Positions 55,101 through 64,000 of a stretch of 64,000 nt of DNA are shown one piece after another. Each line of letters begins with the position of its first letter. Positions within the stretch are counted from its first letter, which is position 1. Source of the DNA: Bacteroidales bacterium. Its GTDB lineage: Bacteria > Bacteroidota > Bacteroidia > Bacteroidales > JAAYJT01. A model generated the notes under the pieces. The model saw nothing but the letters and a program-made list of their open reading frames with translations, ran no database searches and was not told the origin of the DNA. Position numbers and translations under genes: made by a program. The stretch is from contig JACZJK010000005.1 in the NCBI GenBank assembly GCA_014860575.1, positions 235,702-299,701 of the forward strand, given 5' to 3'.

Positions 55101-58100
55101 GTATTGGGTTACTTTGTTTACCTTGACGACGTAGTTGCCGGATTTACCGAAGAAACCTTCTTCCAGTACCAGCCTGAATACGTCAACTATGGACAAACCT
55201 ATACAGCAGGAGTGCAGGCAGTTTACGAAAGTGGAATTTCTGACATTATTACTTATGTGTTTACCTCACAATTCCTATATCCACCATGTAACCTCGAAGG
55301 CGAAGATGCAGGCCATGCAGTAGCCCTTACCTGGGATGCTCCCGGTACCTGCGATCCTTTCGGCGGTGGCGGTGGCGGCGGTGGCGGTGGCACCGTTCAG
55401 CTTGAAGAAGACTTTGAAGGAACCGCTTTCCCACCTGCCGATTGGGCTAAATTGAACCCTGATGGCGGCACTGGCTGGGAATCTATTAATGCTGGCACTA
55501 CCCCTCTTCCCGGATGGACAGGAGGTACAGCAACAGCAGCCCCAGATGGAGGAAGTAAGATGGCATGGTGCACTTACACCACAGGCGGTGCAACCATGAA
55601 TGATCAATGGCTCATCACACCACTCGTAACTGTTGAAGATGGTATGCAGCTTTCATTCTACATGCGATGTGCCTATGCAGCCTCGTATGACGACAATGTC
55701 CAAATCAAGCTTTCCACGACCGTACAGAATAATCCGGCTGCATTCAATGTTACAGTTGCCAATGTGCAATTTACATCTACAAGCAGTGAAGATTGGGCTC
55801 TTTACACCTATACTTTATCTGATTTTGTTTCTGCTGGCAGCGAGGTTTATATTGGCTTCCGCGAAACAATTGCAGATAACTTTAATGATGGTGCTGCTAT
55901 TTTTATTGATAATGTTTACGTTGGCCCACCCACCGTAATTGCATCAGCACCAGCCGGTATTTCACCGGTTTCTGAAGGAGGCCGTGATTTTAATTTCGTA
56001 AGAAGTACAAATGGTTCATCGGGTGTTGTTGAATCGCGGATAAATGGCAATGTGCCAAGAGTTGAGCCAATCAGCACTGAATTTATGGAATTCAGCCCTG
56101 TACAAACTTCCTATGAGCCAGTGGGTGAACGTGTACTTTTTGATCTGTTAGGCAGTTTCCCGGTTGGCGATGTCGGAGGCACTTATTCTGTAGCAACCGA
56201 TGGCCAGTTTGTATATTCAGCACGTTGGAATGCATTGCTCTTCCATAAGTATACTTTGGCTGGTGCTCTGATTGAATCATTCTCAATTACCGGTGCCGGT
56301 AATGTCAGGGATCTCACTTACGACGGCGAATTTTTCTACGGCGCTCCGAACTCAACCACCATCTATAAGATGAACTTTACCACTCAAACACTAGCAGGCA
56401 CAATAACTGCACCTGCAGCAGTGCGCGGTATAGCTTATGACGCCACCAACGATGGTTTTTGGATCACCAATGGATGGGATGGGCCGCTGAGACTAATCAG
56501 CCGTACCGGAACCACGTTGCAAACTCTGACAACCACTGCAAGCAGCATGTCGGGCCTTGCCTGGGACAATGTCAGTGAAGGCGGGCCATACCTTTGGGCT
56601 TACACCCAGCCAGCCAGCAATAACATTCTTGTGAAGATCAACCTGACTACAGGGGCTGTAATTCAATCCTTTGATGTTGCCACTACCGGTGTTATTGCCG
56701 CTGGTTCAATCTCAGGAGGTTTGACTATCACCAACCAGTTGATACCTGGTAAATGGGTATTCCTTGGCTGTGCACAAAATGATGTAATATGGATCCTTGA
56801 ATTGGCTCCAGACACAGGTGGTGGTGGCGGTGGCCCTGTTGAAACAGCCGGTTTCCGCATTTATCGTGACAATGTAATGATTGCCGAAGTGGATGGCGAG
56901 ACATTTGAATACCTCGACACCCCACTTATTGCCGGTGACTATAACTATAAAGTTACCGCAATTTACGAATACGATGACGACCTGGTTGAATCACTTCCTG
57001 AAGGACCAACTACCGTTACCGTAGCACCCGGAACAGGCTTTGTTCAGGGAATTGTATTTGACGCAGTTACCTTCCAGCCGGTTGAAGGTGTAATGATCAC
57101 GGCAGGTGAATTCACAACAACTACACAAGCCAACGGTACTTATACGCTGGTGGCTTATGAAGGTGTTTATGACATTGAATTCGACAAGATCGGCTATGCC
57201 CTTTACGTTGAAGAAGACTTCGAGGTTGTATGGCAGCAGACCCACACCCTGAATGTTGAACTTACTCCACAGGATCCAAATTTCCCGTTTGAAGAAACAT
57301 GGACATCGGGCAGCTTTACAACACAGGGCTGGACATTTACTCCCGCACAAGGCAACTGGAGAATGAGCACCACCGCAGGCAACCCTGCACCAAGTGCCGA
57401 ATTCTACTGGAGCCCATCGGTTACCAATTACTCAAATGCACTTACCAGTGTTGAAATTGACGCCAGGGCAGCATTGCAGAATGTAACCCTTACTTATGCC
57501 ATCTTACTTGACAATTTCTCAGCTACCGCAGCGGAAAAGATGACCGTTGAAATCTGGGATGGTTCAGAATGGGTATTTGTAGCTGAACACAAGAATGACA
57601 ATGCTATTCCATGGACTACAAATAACTTTGATGTGACCCAACATGCCGCCGGTAAGATGACCAGGGTAAGGTTTGTTGCCAACGGAGCCAACAGCTTCAA
57701 CATCAACTGGTGGAATCTTGATAACATCAAACTGCACCAGGTATTGCCACCGGAAATTTCTGTGAACCCAACATCACTGACTCAGGCTTTGACTCAAGGA
57801 ACAATGGCTACCCAACAACTCACCGTTTCCAATGTGGGAGATGGAGCCATGAACTTTACGACCCAGATCGAGTACCTCGACAAGTCAAATGAGTTCACAG
57901 TTTATCCTGTTGAACCAGGCGAAAAAGTTGTGATTTCAGGTCTAGACCTTAGCGCAGCCAATGCTATTCCGGGTGGAGATGCTGAAGAACCGGCAAGGGA
58001 CGAAGTAATCCTGAACTACGATGGGGCTAACTTTGACGCAATCGGTCTCACAGCCGGTGGAACCTTCCATGTGGCTGCCCGTTATCCCTCATCAATGGTA

Positions 58101-58916
58101 GGACAGTATGCAGGTTACGCGCTCACCTCGGTTGATGTTTACATCAACGATGTACCCAGTAGCACAACCCTTAAGATCTGGGGTGCAGGCACAGGAACCG
58201 CCCCGGGTGCTTTATTGCATTCACAGGCATTTACTTCAACTGCTATGAGTTGGAAAAACATTGAGTTGTCCAGTTCATTAATTCTTGACGGAACCGACCT
58301 GTGGGTAGGTTATGAAGTAACCCACGGAGGTGGATCCTATCCAGCCGGTTGTGATGCAGGCCCTGCCAATCCTAATGGCGACTGGATCTCAATGGATGGA
58401 ACCTTATGGGAACACCTTGCAGGTTATGGATTAAACTACAACTGGAACATCCGCGCCAGGCTAAACCCTGGAGCCGGGCTCTGGTTGAGTTTATCACCCA
58501 ACTCAGGCAACGTAGCTCCGGGCGGTTCATTGCCGATCACTGTTACCTTCGATGCAACGGGTCTTGAAGTTCGTGAATACACTGCCAATATTAAGGTAAA
58601 CAGCAACGACCCGCTTACCCCACAAGTAATCGTTCCTGTAACCCTTGACGTACTGGTAGGCATCAATGAAGTTGACAAGGAAGCTGTGATGGTATATCCG
58701 GTTCCTGCCAGCGAAGTCTTGAATGTTGCCACTACACAGGGCATCACCCACATGAGGATGTTCAGCTATACCGGCCAGGTGGTTTACGAGCGCAATGTAA
58801 CGGGTGCAGGCACCACGAGCATTGATGTGAAACCTTACCACTCCGGCGCTTACATCCTGCAACTCATCACTGCTGACGGTCAAACCTTTAACAAGAGGAT
58901 TCTCATCAGCAGGTAA
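52128..58916 (+). CDS. Giant 6: mosaic T9SS adhesin-like protein, paralogue of giant 5
   Basis: A 2262-aa secreted protein, tandem paralogue of giant 5. Its N-terminal 800 residues and C-terminal 700 residues are near-identical in order and wording, ending with the type A CTD (VYPVPASEVLN). The part between two poly-Gly linkers (about 1079-1088 and 1564-1569) differs: a different cleaved-adhesin domain (DFEGTAFPPADW) and a different repeat region (SVATDGQFVYSARW...). Before the first linker it carries an adhesin-like domain (SLDLLEENWGSGGYSANEW) that giant 5 lacks but giant 7 has. I chose ATG 52128, matching the MLKKSTIL start of giant 5 (MKTKSTIF). ATG 52101 in frame is an alternative. Confidence 0.8.
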   Translation: MKTKSTIFKFIGSLVLALFLWWGSALSVSAQLQDLAFTSSAGAYTEITGGTLIGSAGPGVGADYLDDVTYQDLPIPFSFAFNGNNYSTFNLNTNGFITFGNIYTNSYSPISATTAYTGVIAAIANDLDGRFTTQAMTTAGSTTLTGVLHFGGVIVGKSITGTNIPAGTTITAFDAGAQTITLSQAATVTSAALVTIQIYIGELRIETLGTAPNRIHVIQVKNFKRFGSGSTIYNGEMINFQIRLHETSSNIEFVYGAFTITSATARTSQVGLRGAVNTDFVNRTTAVPHDWSATTAGTLNSATCSFLNTGFPASGLTFLYATPPPPAFGNVAGIVKDAASGEPVIGAQVMTGDLSLVTLADGAYMFEELTEGANTITVHKPGYNTLNTMVYIIGGQTVTQDLMLMESANVPGPVLAELNAGATAVNLSWGLPQGLYEIIYDDGVAENVTAWGLGGNYNALRFTPAGYPVKIMSGAVNIYDGTYPPAGDPLTPFQMAVYDATGPGGYPGTELGVVDVDPDDTGWVSFDLSGLDITISSGDFYLVMIQGGNFPNCAPIAVDQSNPVMRSYSRFVTGGAPWTPAGFNDFMIRAIVQGPGGPEFLSYSTGELIESSRISEGALFLNAPQRTIAEVGMGIFKPIENTGEIDRNVMGYRVYRLVEGEEGNMAAWTLLGNPTGTALVDNSWPGLPDGAYRWAVQAKYPGDVFSEPTFSNVLRKNWASNVTITVSLSDPGVSAAGIQVGLTNTAFPQYAYNGSTNDDGVVNFPEVWKGNYDLVVYKFGYDPHLANLDIMTGTFSHNVYLLETTYPPSALYVDPIMIHATWVAPGVSLDLLEENWGSGGYSANEWTFDPAQGNWQMDASFGNPAPSTRFYWSPSVTNYNNALVSKQLSGLGMPSVMLKYDLYLSNYSSATMEQMAVEVWNGSSWVGVANYSNAGGNIPWTTYTHNITQHAQGQQFKVRFRAYGANSFNINWWNLDNIMVYGEVADGGDRSVLGYFVYLDDVVAGFTEETFFQYQPEYVNYGQTYTAGVQAVYESGISDIITYVFTSQFLYPPCNLEGEDAGHAVALTWDAPGTCDPFGGGGGGGGGGTVQLEEDFEGTAFPPADWAKLNPDGGTGWESINAGTTPLPGWTGGTATAAPDGGSKMAWCTYTTGGATMNDQWLITPLVTVEDGMQLSFYMRCAYAASYDDNVQIKLSTTVQNNPAAFNVTVANVQFTSTSSEDWALYTYTLSDFVSAGSEVYIGFRETIADNFNDGAAIFIDNVYVGPPTVIASAPAGISPVSEGGRDFNFVRSTNGSSGVVESRINGNVPRVEPISTEFMEFSPVQTSYEPVGERVLFDLLGSFPVGDVGGTYSVATDGQFVYSARWNALLFHKYTLAGALIESFSITGAGNVRDLTYDGEFFYGAPNSTTIYKMNFTTQTLAGTITAPAAVRGIAYDATNDGFWITNGWDGPLRLISRTGTTLQTLTTTASSMSGLAWDNVSEGGPYLWAYTQPASNNILVKINLTTGAVIQSFDVATTGVIAAGSISGGLTITNQLIPGKWVFLGCAQNDVIWILELAPDTGGGGGGPVETAGFRIYRDNVMIAEVDGETFEYLDTPLIAGDYNYKVTAIYEYDDDLVESLPEGPTTVTVAPGTGFVQGIVFDAVTFQPVEGVMITAGEFTTTTQANGTYTLVAYEGVYDIEFDKIGYALYVEEDFEVVWQQTHTLNVELTPQDPNFPFEETWTSGSFTTQGWTFTPAQGNWRMSTTAGNPAPSAEFYWSPSVTNYSNALTSVEIDARAALQNVTLTYAILLDNFSATAAEKMTVEIWDGSEWVFVAEHKNDNAIPWTTNNFDVTQHAAGKMTRVRFVANGANSFNINWWNLDNIKLHQVLPPEISVNPTSLTQALTQGTMATQQLTVSNVGDGAMNFTTQIEYLDKSNEFTVYPVEPGEKVVISGLDLSAANAIPGGDAEEPARDEVILNYDGANFDAIGLTAGGTFHVAARYPSSMVGQYAGYALTSVDVYINDVPSSTTLKIWGAGTGTAPGALLHSQAFTSTAMSWKNIELSSSLILDGTDLWVGYEVTHGGGSYPAGCDAGPANPNGDWISMDGTLWEHLAGYGLNYNWNIRARLNPGAGLWLSLSPNSGNVAPGGSLPITVTFDATGLEVREYTANIKVNSNDPLTPQVIVPVTLDVLVGINEVDKEAVMVYPVPASEVLNVATTQGITHMRMFSYTGQVVYERNVTGAGTTSIDVKPYHSGAYILQLITADGQTFNKRILISR

Positions 58917-58942
58917 TATTTTCAAATAACTGATTATTTAAT

Positions 58943-58969
58943 AAAAGGGACTTTCGGGTCCCTTTTTTT
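58943..58969 (+). terminator. Intrinsic terminator after giant 6
   Basis: AAAAGGGAC/GTCCCTTTT stem (58943-58951 with 58958-58966) with a 6-nt loop, then more T, 27 nt after the stop. Confidence 0.85.
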
Positions 58970-59205
58970 ATGCGATGAAACATAGAATGTGCAGCCGGGC
59001 AGGCTTTAATATTTAATCGTTATGGCTGAACACCTCACTTTTGCTGTGTTTTTGTACGTTAACCATTGATAGCTTATGAGGGATGCCGCTAAAAATTACA
59101 GATACACCTTGCCTTTTTATATAAAATAATCACATTTACCAGACTACAACACTCTGAATATGAAGTTGTAATTATTTATATTACGAAAGTTTATAAAATG
59201 CGAGT

Positions 59206-59233
59206 AGGGGTAAACCGCTTTTTGCTTGTCATA
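59206..59233 (+). promoter_or_regulatory. Putative ECF promoter of giant 7
   Basis: AGGGGTAA (59206-59213), 14 nt, GTCATA (59228-59233). A full TAATTTTG (59232-59239) overlaps the -10, possibly a second, housekeeping start. The leader to ATG 59268 is about 30 nt, without the GAAAGGAGGAT box. Confidence 0.75.
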
Positions 59234-59267
59234 ATTTTGACATTTTGTATTAACCAATATCAAAACA

Positions 59268-62200
59268 ATGAAAAAATTTTTATGCTTTTTCGCGGCATTT
59301 GCCTTTTTAAGCTCAATTGCTTGGGGGCAAACAGTAACTTTGGGATCGGGAACAGTGAGCAATGCTACAACTGTGCACCCAACTCCCTACGGAACATATT
59401 ACAAGAACCACAGGGTTCAGTATCTGATCCTGGCATCTGAGCTTACGAGCATAGGCTTGTTGCCTGGTAATATTACAGCGTTGGGTTTCAATGTTGATAA
59501 TATGAACACTTGCTCTTCGATGCCTAATTACACCATCAAACTCAAACACACCACTGTAAATGAGTTAACAACAACCTTCGACAATGGAGCGTATACAACT
59601 GTTTGGACGAATCCTAATTTTCTTCCCGTAGCTGGCTGGAATACGCATACTTTCTCCAATCCTTTTCTCTGGGATGGGACATCCGGTTTGTTGATTGATA
59701 TTTGCTTTGATATTATTCCGGGTGATTTCACTCAAAATGCTTCAGTGTTCTATACAGAAACCAGTGTCCCTTTAGCTGCTTTCTACCGCAGTGATGCCGT
59801 GGTTGCCTGTGGCACCACAAATGCTGCAACCACATCTCCGAATAGAGCCAATATGCAGATTACGGGAGTAGTAGCAAGCTGCTTGCCTCCTTTTAATCTT
59901 ATGGCCACCAACCTGACCACCAGCTCTGCAGATTTGGGTTGGACACCTGTAGGTTCAGAGACAATCTGGAATATTAAGTATGGCGCTCCAGGTTTCAATC
60001 CGGTAACTGAAGGAACTCTGATTCCAAACGTAAACACCAATCCATACAACCTAGCAGGATTAAGCCCATTAACGCAATATGCTTTTTATGTACAGGCTGA
60101 CTGCGGAAGCGGTGATCTGAGTAACTGGGCAGGACCTGCCTTTTTCCAGACTACCAGTGATCCTTTATCAGGCAATTATACCATCAACAGCACTTTACCT
60201 TCAAGTGGCACTAATTTCAACAACTTCAGCGACTTTGCCTCAGCAATTAATTTAGGCGGCTTTGCCGGACCGGTGGTTGTAGATGTGGCCGTTGGAACCG
60301 GACCTTATACCGAGCAGGTAATGTTGAATGAACTTCCTAACAGTAGTGCAGTAAACACACTAACCATCAATGGTAATGGCGAAACACTTCAGTTTTTATC
60401 AGCAAATACAAACGAGCGCGGAACATTAAAACTTAACGGCACCGACTATGTTACCGTTGATAACCTCATTATCAAAGCGCTGGGCTCTGTTACGGGAGAA
60501 TATGGATGGGCTGTTTGGCTGACTAACAACGCTGATTTCAATACATTTAACAATTGCCAGTTCGTTGCCGATATGACTGCCACACTTACAAACTTTGTTG
60601 CATTTGTGACGAGCAACAGCGCAACAGGGGCAACCACAGCCGGCCTGGCTGCAAGCAACCTGACGGTTACTAATTGTGAAGCAGTTGGCGGATATTATGG
60701 CATGGTAATCAATGGGCCAACATCAGCTCCGTTTGCTGAAAGCAGCATGATAACTGATAATGAGATCAGGGACTTTCGTCTCTACGGGCTTTATGTGCGT
60801 GGGCAGAATAATGCTGTTTTTTCCGAAAACATGATTTATCGTTCGGAAAGAAGTGAGATTTCCACATCTTATATGCTCTACCTTGCTTCAGATATGAGCG
60901 GTACAGAGTTTACCAATAATCAGATCTTTGATTTTGCAGGCAGCACTGTTTCAACATCAACAGCTTATGGTATTTATGGTACAGGATTAAATGCCACAGC
61001 CGGTCAGGAAGTACTAATTGCAAATAACCTTGTGCGTGGTTTCGAAGGGATGAATGGTTCACAGTATGCAATATACCTGATCACTACCAGCAATACAAGG
61101 TTATATCATAATACCGTGGCAATGGATCATGTTAATCATACCGGATCAAGCATTATCCGTGGCATTTATCATTCCGGAGCCAATTCCGTCATAGATATCC
61201 GTAATAATATTGTATCGGTAAACTCCAACTCAACCGGGATTAAATATTGCATGTATTTAGCCACAAATACAGCCACTGTTACTTCTGACAATAATGTTCT
61301 ATACATGGGTGCAACAGCCGGTACAAACTACATGGGGTACTGGAATGCAGCCAGCTATAATACACTTGGCGATTGGCAAACATTTTTCGATCAGAACAGC
61401 GTTGATGCCGATCCTATGTTTGTTGATGTTGATGCCGGCGATCTCACACCACAAAGTCCGTTTGCTGATAATATCGGTGCCGATCTTACAGCCTATGTTC
61501 CTTTTGATATTTATGGCGAACCAAGAACAACAACGCCCGACCCCGGTGCCATTGAGTTCGATGGGCCTTCGGAAGGGACAATTTCCGGTGTAGTTCTTGA
61601 TGCAGCAACAAATGAGCCTGTAGTTGGTGCACTTGTAATAGCAGGTGATCTGGAATATGTGACTGTCGCCGGTGGCGAATATGAATTCATCCTTTTTGGC
61701 GGAGAATATATTTTTGAGGTTCATAAAGCTGGCTATGCTACCTTGTATGAACCAGTCACAATCATGTCAGGCCAAACCCACGTTCTTGATCTGATGTTAT
61801 ATGAATCAGCCAATGTTCCGGGCCCGGTACTTGCCGAACTAAACACCGGTGAAACAGCAGTGAATATCAGTTGGGGTCTACCAGGCGGCCAGTATGAAAT
61901 TATGTACGACGATGGAATTGCTGACAATGCAACCGCCTGGGGGCTTTCGGGCAATATGAACGCCTTGCGTTTCACACCGGCAGGTTATCCGGTAAAAGTT
62001 CTTGCAGGTTCTGTTAACATCTATGACGGCACTTATCCTCCAAATGGTAATGCATTGGTTCCCTTCCAGATGGCTGTTTATGATGACAGCGGCCCCAACG
62101 GCTATCCTGGTGAAGAACTTGGTCTTGTTACTGTTACACCAACAGATTATGGCTGGGTAAACTTCAACTTCAGCGAATTTGATATTACAATTAATAGTGG

Positions 62201-64000
62201 TGATTTCTACCTGGTGATGATCCAGGGTGGAAATTTCCCCAATTGTGCTCCTATAGCAATTGATCAAACTAGTCCTGTAATGCGTAGTTACAGTCGCTTC
62301 TTTACAGGTGGCGCACCATGGACTCCGGCCGGTTTCAACGATTTTATGATGCGTGCAATTGTGGAAGGCCCTGGTGGCCCGGGCATGCTTGCTTATGCAA
62401 GTGATGAACTCATCGGGTCAGAAAGGATATCAATAGGTGCATTATTCCTGGAAGCTCCACAAAATGTGGTTGCACCGGTTGGTGCTGGTATATTCAAGCC
62501 AATTGAAGGAACCGGAACTCCGGACAGGGCCGCAATTGGTTACCGTGTTTACCGGCTGGGTGAAGGCGACGAAGGAGACGAATCATTGTGGACTTTACTC
62601 GGTGATCCTACCGGTACTTCCATTGTTGACAATTCATGGCCAGGCCTTGATGACGGTGCATACCGCTGGGCTGTAAAAGCCAAATATGCACTCGACATTT
62701 TCTCCGAACCAACATTCTCGAATGTGCTTGGTAAAAACTGGGGAAGTGATGTCAGCGTAGTTGTTACTTTATCCGATCCCGGCGTTTCTCCTGAAGGAAT
62801 TCAGGTTGCATTGCAAAACACCGTCTTCCCTCAGTACAATTACAATGCAACTACCAATGCAGATGGTGAAGTGGAATTCATAGATGTCTGGAAAGGTAAT
62901 TACGATTTAACTGTATTCAAATTTGCTTATGATCCCTACATGATGAATGTTGAGATTGAGGATGCTACACACATGTTCAATGTATCATTGATGGAAACTC
63001 CAATCCCTCCTACAGGCCTTTATGTGAACCCGGTGCAGATTCATGCAACATGGGAGGCTCCCGAAATAAGCCTCGATCTTCTAGCAGAAAATTGGAGTTC
63101 AGGAGGTTTTACGGCCAATGCATGGACGATAGATCCGCCAACACCCCATTGGAGCGTGATAACTACCTTTGGCAATCCTGCACCTTCAGCAAGATTCTAT
63201 TTCTCTCCAAGCATAACAAATTATTCTCATGCAATGGTTAGTCAGGAATTTAGCGGAGTAGGCTTGCCAAGCATTATGCTGAAATACGATCTTTATCTGA
63301 GTAACTACTCCACCGCAACACTCGAGCAAATGGGGGTTGATGTCTGGAACGGCAGCTCATGGGTGAATGTAGCTAATTATACCAATGCCGGTGGCAGCAT
63401 TGCCTGGACTTCCTACACACATGACATTACCCAACATGCACTCGGGCAGAATTTCAAAGTAAGATTCCGGGCTTATGGCGCTAATTCATTTAACATCAAC
63501 AACTGGAATATTGACAACATCATGGTATATGGCGAAGTTGCCGATGGCGGCGATCGCAGCGTATTGGGATACTTTGTTTATCTTGACGACGTAGTTGCCG
63601 GATTTACCGAAGAAACCTTCTTCCAGTACCAGCCTGAATACGTCAACTATGGACAAACATACACAGCAGGAGTACAGGCAGTGTATGAAAGTGGTATTTC
63701 TGAAATGATAACCTATGTATTTACATCACAATTCCTCTACCCTCCATGCAACCTCGAAGGCGAAGACGTAGGCCATGCAGTAGCCCTCACATGGGAAGCT
63801 CCCGGCACCTGTGATCCATTCGGCGGCGGCGGTGGCGGCGGTGGCGGCACAGGAGAATTGTATGAGATAAAATATCATAATGGAGTTCCCCTTGATGGTT
63901 ACTTCCAGCAGTTTAATTATGGCTACGGAGTTGTATTTGATGTTGCCGCTTATTCCAATGTAACCGTTGAAAAGGCTGATTTCCGTCATTCACCCTGGGG
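59268..64000 (+). CDS. Giant 7: mosaic T9SS-type adhesin protein, 3' end outside window
   Basis: The reading frame runs open from ATG 59268 to the last base (about 1577 aa seen). Signal peptide (1-20, ending AWGQ). A beta-sandwich domain with N[IT]TALGFNVDN, an FN3-like domain (about 215-300) and a right-handed beta-helix region (about 320-720) follow, none shared with giants 5 and 6. From about 770 it joins the common order: CarboxypepD-like, the YDDGIADNATAWGL domain, a second CarboxypepD-like domain, the adhesin-like domain SLDLLAENWSSGGFTAN shared with giant 6, then poly-Gly (63822-63848). The sequence after the linker (LYEIKYHNGVPLDG) is different from both paralogues. The CTD is expected beyond the window. 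Confidence 0.8.
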   Translation, partial: MKKFLCFFAAFAFLSSIAWGQTVTLGSGTVSNATTVHPTPYGTYYKNHRVQYLILASELTSIGLLPGNITALGFNVDNMNTCSSMPNYTIKLKHTTVNELTTTFDNGAYTTVWTNPNFLPVAGWNTHTFSNPFLWDGTSGLLIDICFDIIPGDFTQNASVFYTETSVPLAAFYRSDAVVACGTTNAATTSPNRANMQITGVVASCLPPFNLMATNLTTSSADLGWTPVGSETIWNIKYGAPGFNPVTEGTLIPNVNTNPYNLAGLSPLTQYAFYVQADCGSGDLSNWAGPAFFQTTSDPLSGNYTINSTLPSSGTNFNNFSDFASAINLGGFAGPVVVDVAVGTGPYTEQVMLNELPNSSAVNTLTINGNGETLQFLSANTNERGTLKLNGTDYVTVDNLIIKALGSVTGEYGWAVWLTNNADFNTFNNCQFVADMTATLTNFVAFVTSNSATGATTAGLAASNLTVTNCEAVGGYYGMVINGPTSAPFAESSMITDNEIRDFRLYGLYVRGQNNAVFSENMIYRSERSEISTSYMLYLASDMSGTEFTNNQIFDFAGSTVSTSTAYGIYGTGLNATAGQEVLIANNLVRGFEGMNGSQYAIYLITTSNTRLYHNTVAMDHVNHTGSSIIRGIYHSGANSVIDIRNNIVSVNSNSTGIKYCMYLATNTATVTSDNNVLYMGATAGTNYMGYWNAASYNTLGDWQTFFDQNSVDADPMFVDVDAGDLTPQSPFADNIGADLTAYVPFDIYGEPRTTTPDPGAIEFDGPSEGTISGVVLDAATNEPVVGALVIAGDLEYVTVAGGEYEFILFGGEYIFEVHKAGYATLYEPVTIMSGQTHVLDLMLYESANVPGPVLAELNTGETAVNISWGLPGGQYEIMYDDGIADNATAWGLSGNMNALRFTPAGYPVKVLAGSVNIYDGTYPPNGNALVPFQMAVYDDSGPNGYPGEELGLVTVTPTDYGWVNFNFSEFDITINSGDFYLVMIQGGNFPNCAPIAIDQTSPVMRSYSRFFTGGAPWTPAGFNDFMMRAIVEGPGGPGMLAYASDELIGSERISIGALFLEAPQNVVAPVGAGIFKPIEGTGTPDRAAIGYRVYRLGEGDEGDESLWTLLGDPTGTSIVDNSWPGLDDGAYRWAVKAKYALDIFSEPTFSNVLGKNWGSDVSVVVTLSDPGVSPEGIQVALQNTVFPQYNYNATTNADGEVEFIDVWKGNYDLTVFKFAYDPYMMNVEIEDATHMFNVSLMETPIPPTGLYVNPVQIHATWEAPEISLDLLAENWSSGGFTANAWTIDPPTPHWSVITTFGNPAPSARFYFSPSITNYSHAMVSQEFSGVGLPSIMLKYDLYLSNYSTATLEQMGVDVWNGSSWVNVANYTNAGGSIAWTSYTHDITQHALGQNFKVRFRAYGANSFNINNWNIDNIMVYGEVADGGDRSVLGYFVYLDDVVAGFTEETFFQYQPEYVNYGQTYTAGVQAVYESGISEMITYVFTSQFLYPPCNLEGEDVGHAVALTWEAPGTCDPFGGGGGGGGGTGELYEIKYHNGVPLDGYFQQFNYGYGVVFDVAAYSNVTVEKADFRHSPW

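Larger units (their letters stand above)
58917..59267. other. Gap between giants 6 and 7
   Basis: A 351-nt gap with the giant 6 terminator and a putative ECF promoter (59206-59233). The part between them (58970-59205) is AT-rich and shows no gene or repeat. Confidence 0.55.

Noticed and set aside
59198..59440. 80-codon plus-strand frame at the start of giant 7
   Set aside because: It starts inside the putative promoter and is out of frame with the signal peptide beginning at 59268.
48267..63848. Poly-Gly tracts as assembly artefacts
   Set aside because: Mixed GGC and GGT codons keep the frame in all three genes, and tracts sit at the same domain border.

Overview
The window looks like a chromosomal segment of a Bacteroidota bacterium, most likely in or near the Bacteroidales/Marinilabiliales. 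The evidence is the many secreted proteins ending in type A C-terminal sorting domains (CTD) of the type IX secretion system (T9SS; YPNP...GxY...K motifs), TAnnTTTG-type -7 promoter boxes, an ECF sigma/FecR pair of the Bacteroidetes expansion family, and a FISUMP protein. Nothing identifies the genus. No tRNA, rRNA, CRISPR array, insertion sequence or phage gene was seen.

Bases 1-8560 are housekeeping: lipB (5' end outside the window), a LOG-family protein, a P-loop kinase-like protein beside a dCMP deaminase, rsmA, and a minus-strand block rplU-rpmA / serS-TPR protein, with an EamA transporter. Several gaps carry short repeats strictly phased at 7, 8 or 11 nt.

Bases 8700-36500 are a surface-protein region. 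It holds two membrane-spanning AraC-type regulators with a CBM9-like outer domain, two related three-helix small membrane proteins (GEIS[RK]K loop), four large T9SS cargo proteins (2142, 1514, 2303 and 599 aa) built from WTG...NW modules, one FISUMP cargo protein, a TPR/LuxR-type sensor and an acylphosphatase-like protein. The layout is duplicated: regulator A - giant 1 - small protein 1, then regulator B - small protein 2 - giant 2 - FISUMP. I infer a locus in which an envelope signal is read by a one-component transmembrane regulator that controls adjacent surface proteins.

Bases 36500-44460 hold an aldehyde dehydrogenase, then an ECF sigma factor, a FecR-like anti-sigma factor, an STN-domain protein fused to a small beta-barrel instead of a TonB receptor, and a beta-helix T9SS protein. 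Bases 44960-64000 hold three mosaic giant paralogues (2245 aa, 2262 aa, and one cut by the window end after about 1577 aa).

The strongest new signal is a two-block motif, AAGGGTAA-N14-GTCATA, at the same 14-nt spacing upstream of fecR and all three mosaic giants. It looks like the promoter of the ECF sigma factor encoded here, so that the sigma factor, its anti-sigma factor and the giant adhesin-like proteins form one regulon. Two of the giants also share a long leader with an AGGAGG box about 70 nt before the start codon. All three carry poly-glycine (GGN)n tracts; in the two complete ones these bracket a divergent cassette inside otherwise conserved proteins.
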